From an uncultured Ventosimonas sp. (GTDB lineage Bacteria > Pseudomonadota > Gammaproteobacteria > Pseudomonadales > Pseudomonadaceae), in the NCBI GenBank assembly GCA_945283395.1, contig CALYQH010000043.1, forward strand, positions 1 to 8,569: a stretch of 8,569 nt of DNA, read 5' to 3'. Shown here in pieces: positions 6,739 through 8,569 of the stretch (positions are counted from its first letter, which is position 1; each line of letters starts with the position of its first letter). The notes beneath the pieces were generated by a model. That model had not been told where the DNA came from. It did no database searches and worked only from the letters and a program-made list of their open reading frames with translations. The position numbers were made by a program, and so were the translations under genes.

Positions 6739-7260
6739 TTATTGAAACTTCAATTCTACGCGACGATTCTTAGACCAAGCATTTTCATCATGACCATTCA
6801 CTGCTGGATGTTCTTTACCATAAGAGACTACTTCGATTTGTGAAGGAGATACCCCTTGCATAGTGAGATAACTTTTAACTGCATTGGCACGACGTTCGCC
6901 TAACGCCATATTATACTCACGAGTACCGCGTTCATCAGTATGGCCTTGTAAAACAATGTGACGACCATTTTGCATTAAGTCATGCGCATGAACATCCAAT
7001 GCTTTCATAGCATCTGGTTGCAAATCCGAACTATCATAATTGAAATAGAATACAGTAATTTGGCGCAATGCTTCCATTTCTTCAGGTGTTAAACCATTAA
7101 TAGTACCACCACCTACACCATTAGTACCCACTCCACTATCGAAACCAGAACCATTAGCTCCACCATCGGCTCCACTGCTTTCATCTGTAGTAGAGTTAGA
7201 ACCACAACCAACCATTACCGCCATACAAAAAGATAATAGCATCAATTTAATTAATTTCAT
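6739..7260 (-). CDS. pal: Peptidoglycan-associated lipoprotein Pal (OprL in Pseudomonas)
   Basis: Pal is an outer-membrane lipoprotein that binds peptidoglycan non-covalently and cycles between TolB and the wall, tethering the outer membrane during division. The 173-residue precursor has a lipoprotein signal with lipobox MVGC and acylated Cys19. The residues after it (Gly20, Ser21) carry no Asp retention signal, consistent with outer-membrane sorting. A flexible Gly/Ser/Asn-rich linker runs from about 20 to 56. The OmpA-like domain covers about 66-173, with FYFNYDSSDL (71-80), GHTDERGT (106-113, diaminopimelate-binding Asp109), NMALGERRA (117-125, binding Arg124) and the closing SKNRRVEL (163-170). 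A GGAG site lies seven bases before the ATG. It follows tolB after 37 bases and precedes cpoB by nine. Length is close to the usual 165-175. Confidence 0.98.
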   Translation of the reverse strand: MKLIKLMLLSFCMAVMVGCGSNSTTDESSGADGGANGSGFDSGVGTNGVGGGTINGLTPEEMEALRQITVFYFNYDSSDLQPDAMKALDVHAHDLMQNGRHIVLQGHTDERGTREYNMALGERRANAVKSYLTMQGVSPSQIEVVSYGKEHPAVNGHDENAWSKNRRVELKFQ

Positions 7261-7297
7261 TCTACAGCTCCAATGTTAATTGAGTTAATATAACGAC

Positions 7298-8569
7298 TTA
7301 CTTAGTATAAGATGACCACGAGGGTTCTCGTGCATCACCATTATTAGTTGGTATCTCTACACGAACACGACCATTAATAGAGGCTAACACTAATGCCCCT
7401 TTATTTTGTTTTCTTGTTGCATAAATAACCATTGTTCCATTAGGGGCAATAGTAGGTGCATCATCTAAATTAGTATTAGATAATACCTTAACTCTACCCG
7501 TTCTTAAATTCTGCGCTGCTATCATAAAATTGCGATAGCCATCTTGACGATGCACCATTACCAACATACTTTCATCGGCTGATAATTTTGGATTAGCATT
7601 ATAATTACCTGTAGCAGTAACTCTATCGGTCATACCACTATTTACATTTATTTTGTAAATCTGTGGGTTACCTCCTCTATCAGAGGTAAAATAAATGGTA
7701 CTGCCACTTTTCCCCCAAAAAGGTTCGGTATCAATAGCACTATTATTAGTCAGACGTCTTGCTGAACGACTAGCTAAATTCATAATGTAAAGTTCTGGAT
7801 TGCCATCTTTAGACAAAACAAAGGCCATTTGCTGACCATCAGGCGACCAAGTAGGGGCACCATTTAATCCTACATAATCTGTTAACTTTTCTCTACTGCC
7901 TGTAGCAATGTCTTGTAAATAAATACTAGGACGTTTTGTTTCAAAAGATACATAGAGTACCTTGCTATTATCTGGAGAAAACCTAGGAGACAGAATAGGT
8001 TCTTTAGAATTTAATAAAGTAACTGAATTAGCCCCATCATAATCGGCCATTTGTAACGAATAACTATCATTACCGCTAGCAGTAACATAAAGTAGTTTAG
8101 TAGAAAATGCTCCTTGAATACCTGTTATTTTTGAAAAAACTTGGTCTGCTATATAATGAGCTAGCTGCCGCACTTGACCGTTAGTGTTAGCAGCAGCGCT
8201 ACCACTTGTCACCAGTTGTTGTGAAGTCACATTATATAAATAATATTGAGCTTGAATTCTATCTCCACTATTGATCAAACTTCCTATTAATAAATATTGT
8301 GTATTAACCGAACTCCAATCCCTAAAAGCTACCTCATTAGGGGTATGAGGTGTACTTAACATATTTTGCCTAGGTAAAGCTTCAAATAAACCTGAACTAT
8401 ATAGATCATTTCCTATAATATTTGCTACTGAAATTTCACCCTCGCTAGCAAAAGGCACTACTGCAATAGAGATAGCCTTGTTACTACCTCCATCAATTAA
8501 AATTGCATCTGCTGCATTAGTCACTGAAGTACAAAACAACAATGGTAATAAAAGAATAGAAATTAATTT
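7298..8569 (-). CDS. tolB: Tol-Pal system protein TolB, 5' end cut by window edge
   Basis: TolB is the periplasmic beta-propeller of the Tol-Pal system. It binds Pal, and binding of TolA to its N-terminus frees Pal to bind the wall. The frame is open through the last base, giving 423 visible residues. A TTG at 8540-8542 could be taken as a start, but the nine in-frame codons before it read KLISILLLP and continue into [13 protein letters not shown], a normal signal-peptide core with probable cleavage after NAA. The true start is therefore beyond the right edge, probably a few codons away, since family members are about 430 residues. Counting from the first visible codon, the alpha/beta N-terminal domain spans about 29-150, with AIAVVPF-like SIAVVPFAS. 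Propeller blades follow, with motifs FSPD (197), WSPDG (241), WGKSG (285), LSADE (329) and IAPNG (374). The first mature residues should form the TolA-binding box. Confidence 0.97.
   Translation of the reverse strand, partial: KLISILLLPLLFCTSVTNAADAILIDGGSNKAISIAVVPFASEGEISVANIIGNDLYSSGLFEALPRQNMLSTPHTPNEVAFRDWSSVNTQYLLIGSLINSGDRIQAQYYLYNVTSQQLVTSGSAAANTNGQVRQLAHYIADQVFSKITGIQGAFSTKLLYVTASGNDSYSLQMADYDGANSVTLLNSKEPILSPRFSPDNSKVLYVSFETKRPSIYLQDIATGSREKLTDYVGLNGAPTWSPDGQQMAFVLSKDGNPELYIMNLASRSARRLTNNSAIDTEPFWGKSGSTIYFTSDRGGNPQIYKINVNSGMTDRVTATGNYNANPKLSADESMLVMVHRQDGYRNFMIAAQNLRTGRVKVLSNTNLDDAPTIAPNGTMVIYATRKQNKGALVLASINGRVRVEIPTNNGDAREPSWSSYTK

Overview
The window carries eight protein-coding genes, all on the minus strand, in AT-rich DNA (well under half G+C by eye). 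Reading in the direction of transcription, from the right edge to the left, the order is tolB (cut by the right edge), pal, cpoB (ybgF), queE, queC, a CPA1-type Na+/H+ antiporter, a small unknown membrane protein, an FAD-dependent oxidoreductase and an aldo/keto reductase. The order tolB-pal-cpoB-queE-queC is the one known from Pseudomonas and its relatives, and the proteins look typical of that group. The low G+C does not fit ordinary Pseudomonas. It suggests an AT-rich, possibly host-associated gammaproteobacterium near the Pseudomonadaceae, such as an Entomomonas-like insect-gut lineage. That placement is inference from gene order and composition only.

Right part (about 5932-8569): the end of the tol-pal operon. 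TolB (periplasmic beta-propeller), Pal (outer-membrane lipoprotein with an OmpA-like peptidoglycan-binding domain) and CpoB (coiled coil plus TPRs) link the outer membrane to the wall and the division machinery. The gaps are 37 and 9 bases, and a rho-independent terminator closes the operon. tolQ, tolR and tolA would be expected beyond the right edge. The tolB reading frame stays open to the last base, and its signal peptide is cut by the edge.

Middle part (4551-5931): queE and queC, consecutive enzymes of the 7-deazaguanine (preQ0/queuosine) pathway. A 44-base leader clearly richer in G+C than its surroundings lies between the terminator and queE.

Left part (1-4498): an antiporter with a long charged cytoplasmic tail, a 124-residue membrane protein of unknown function, and an FAD oxidoreductase and aldo/keto reductase whose genes overlap by four bases and are probably co-translated. 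The last 226 bases hold no gene I can support. They contain a good minus-strand promoter candidate that may serve a gene beyond the left edge.

I see no mobile element, CRISPR array, RNA gene or defence system. This is a mostly ordinary housekeeping region, and I found no convincing evidence of an undescribed system. The least understood parts are the oxidoreductase pair and the small membrane protein.
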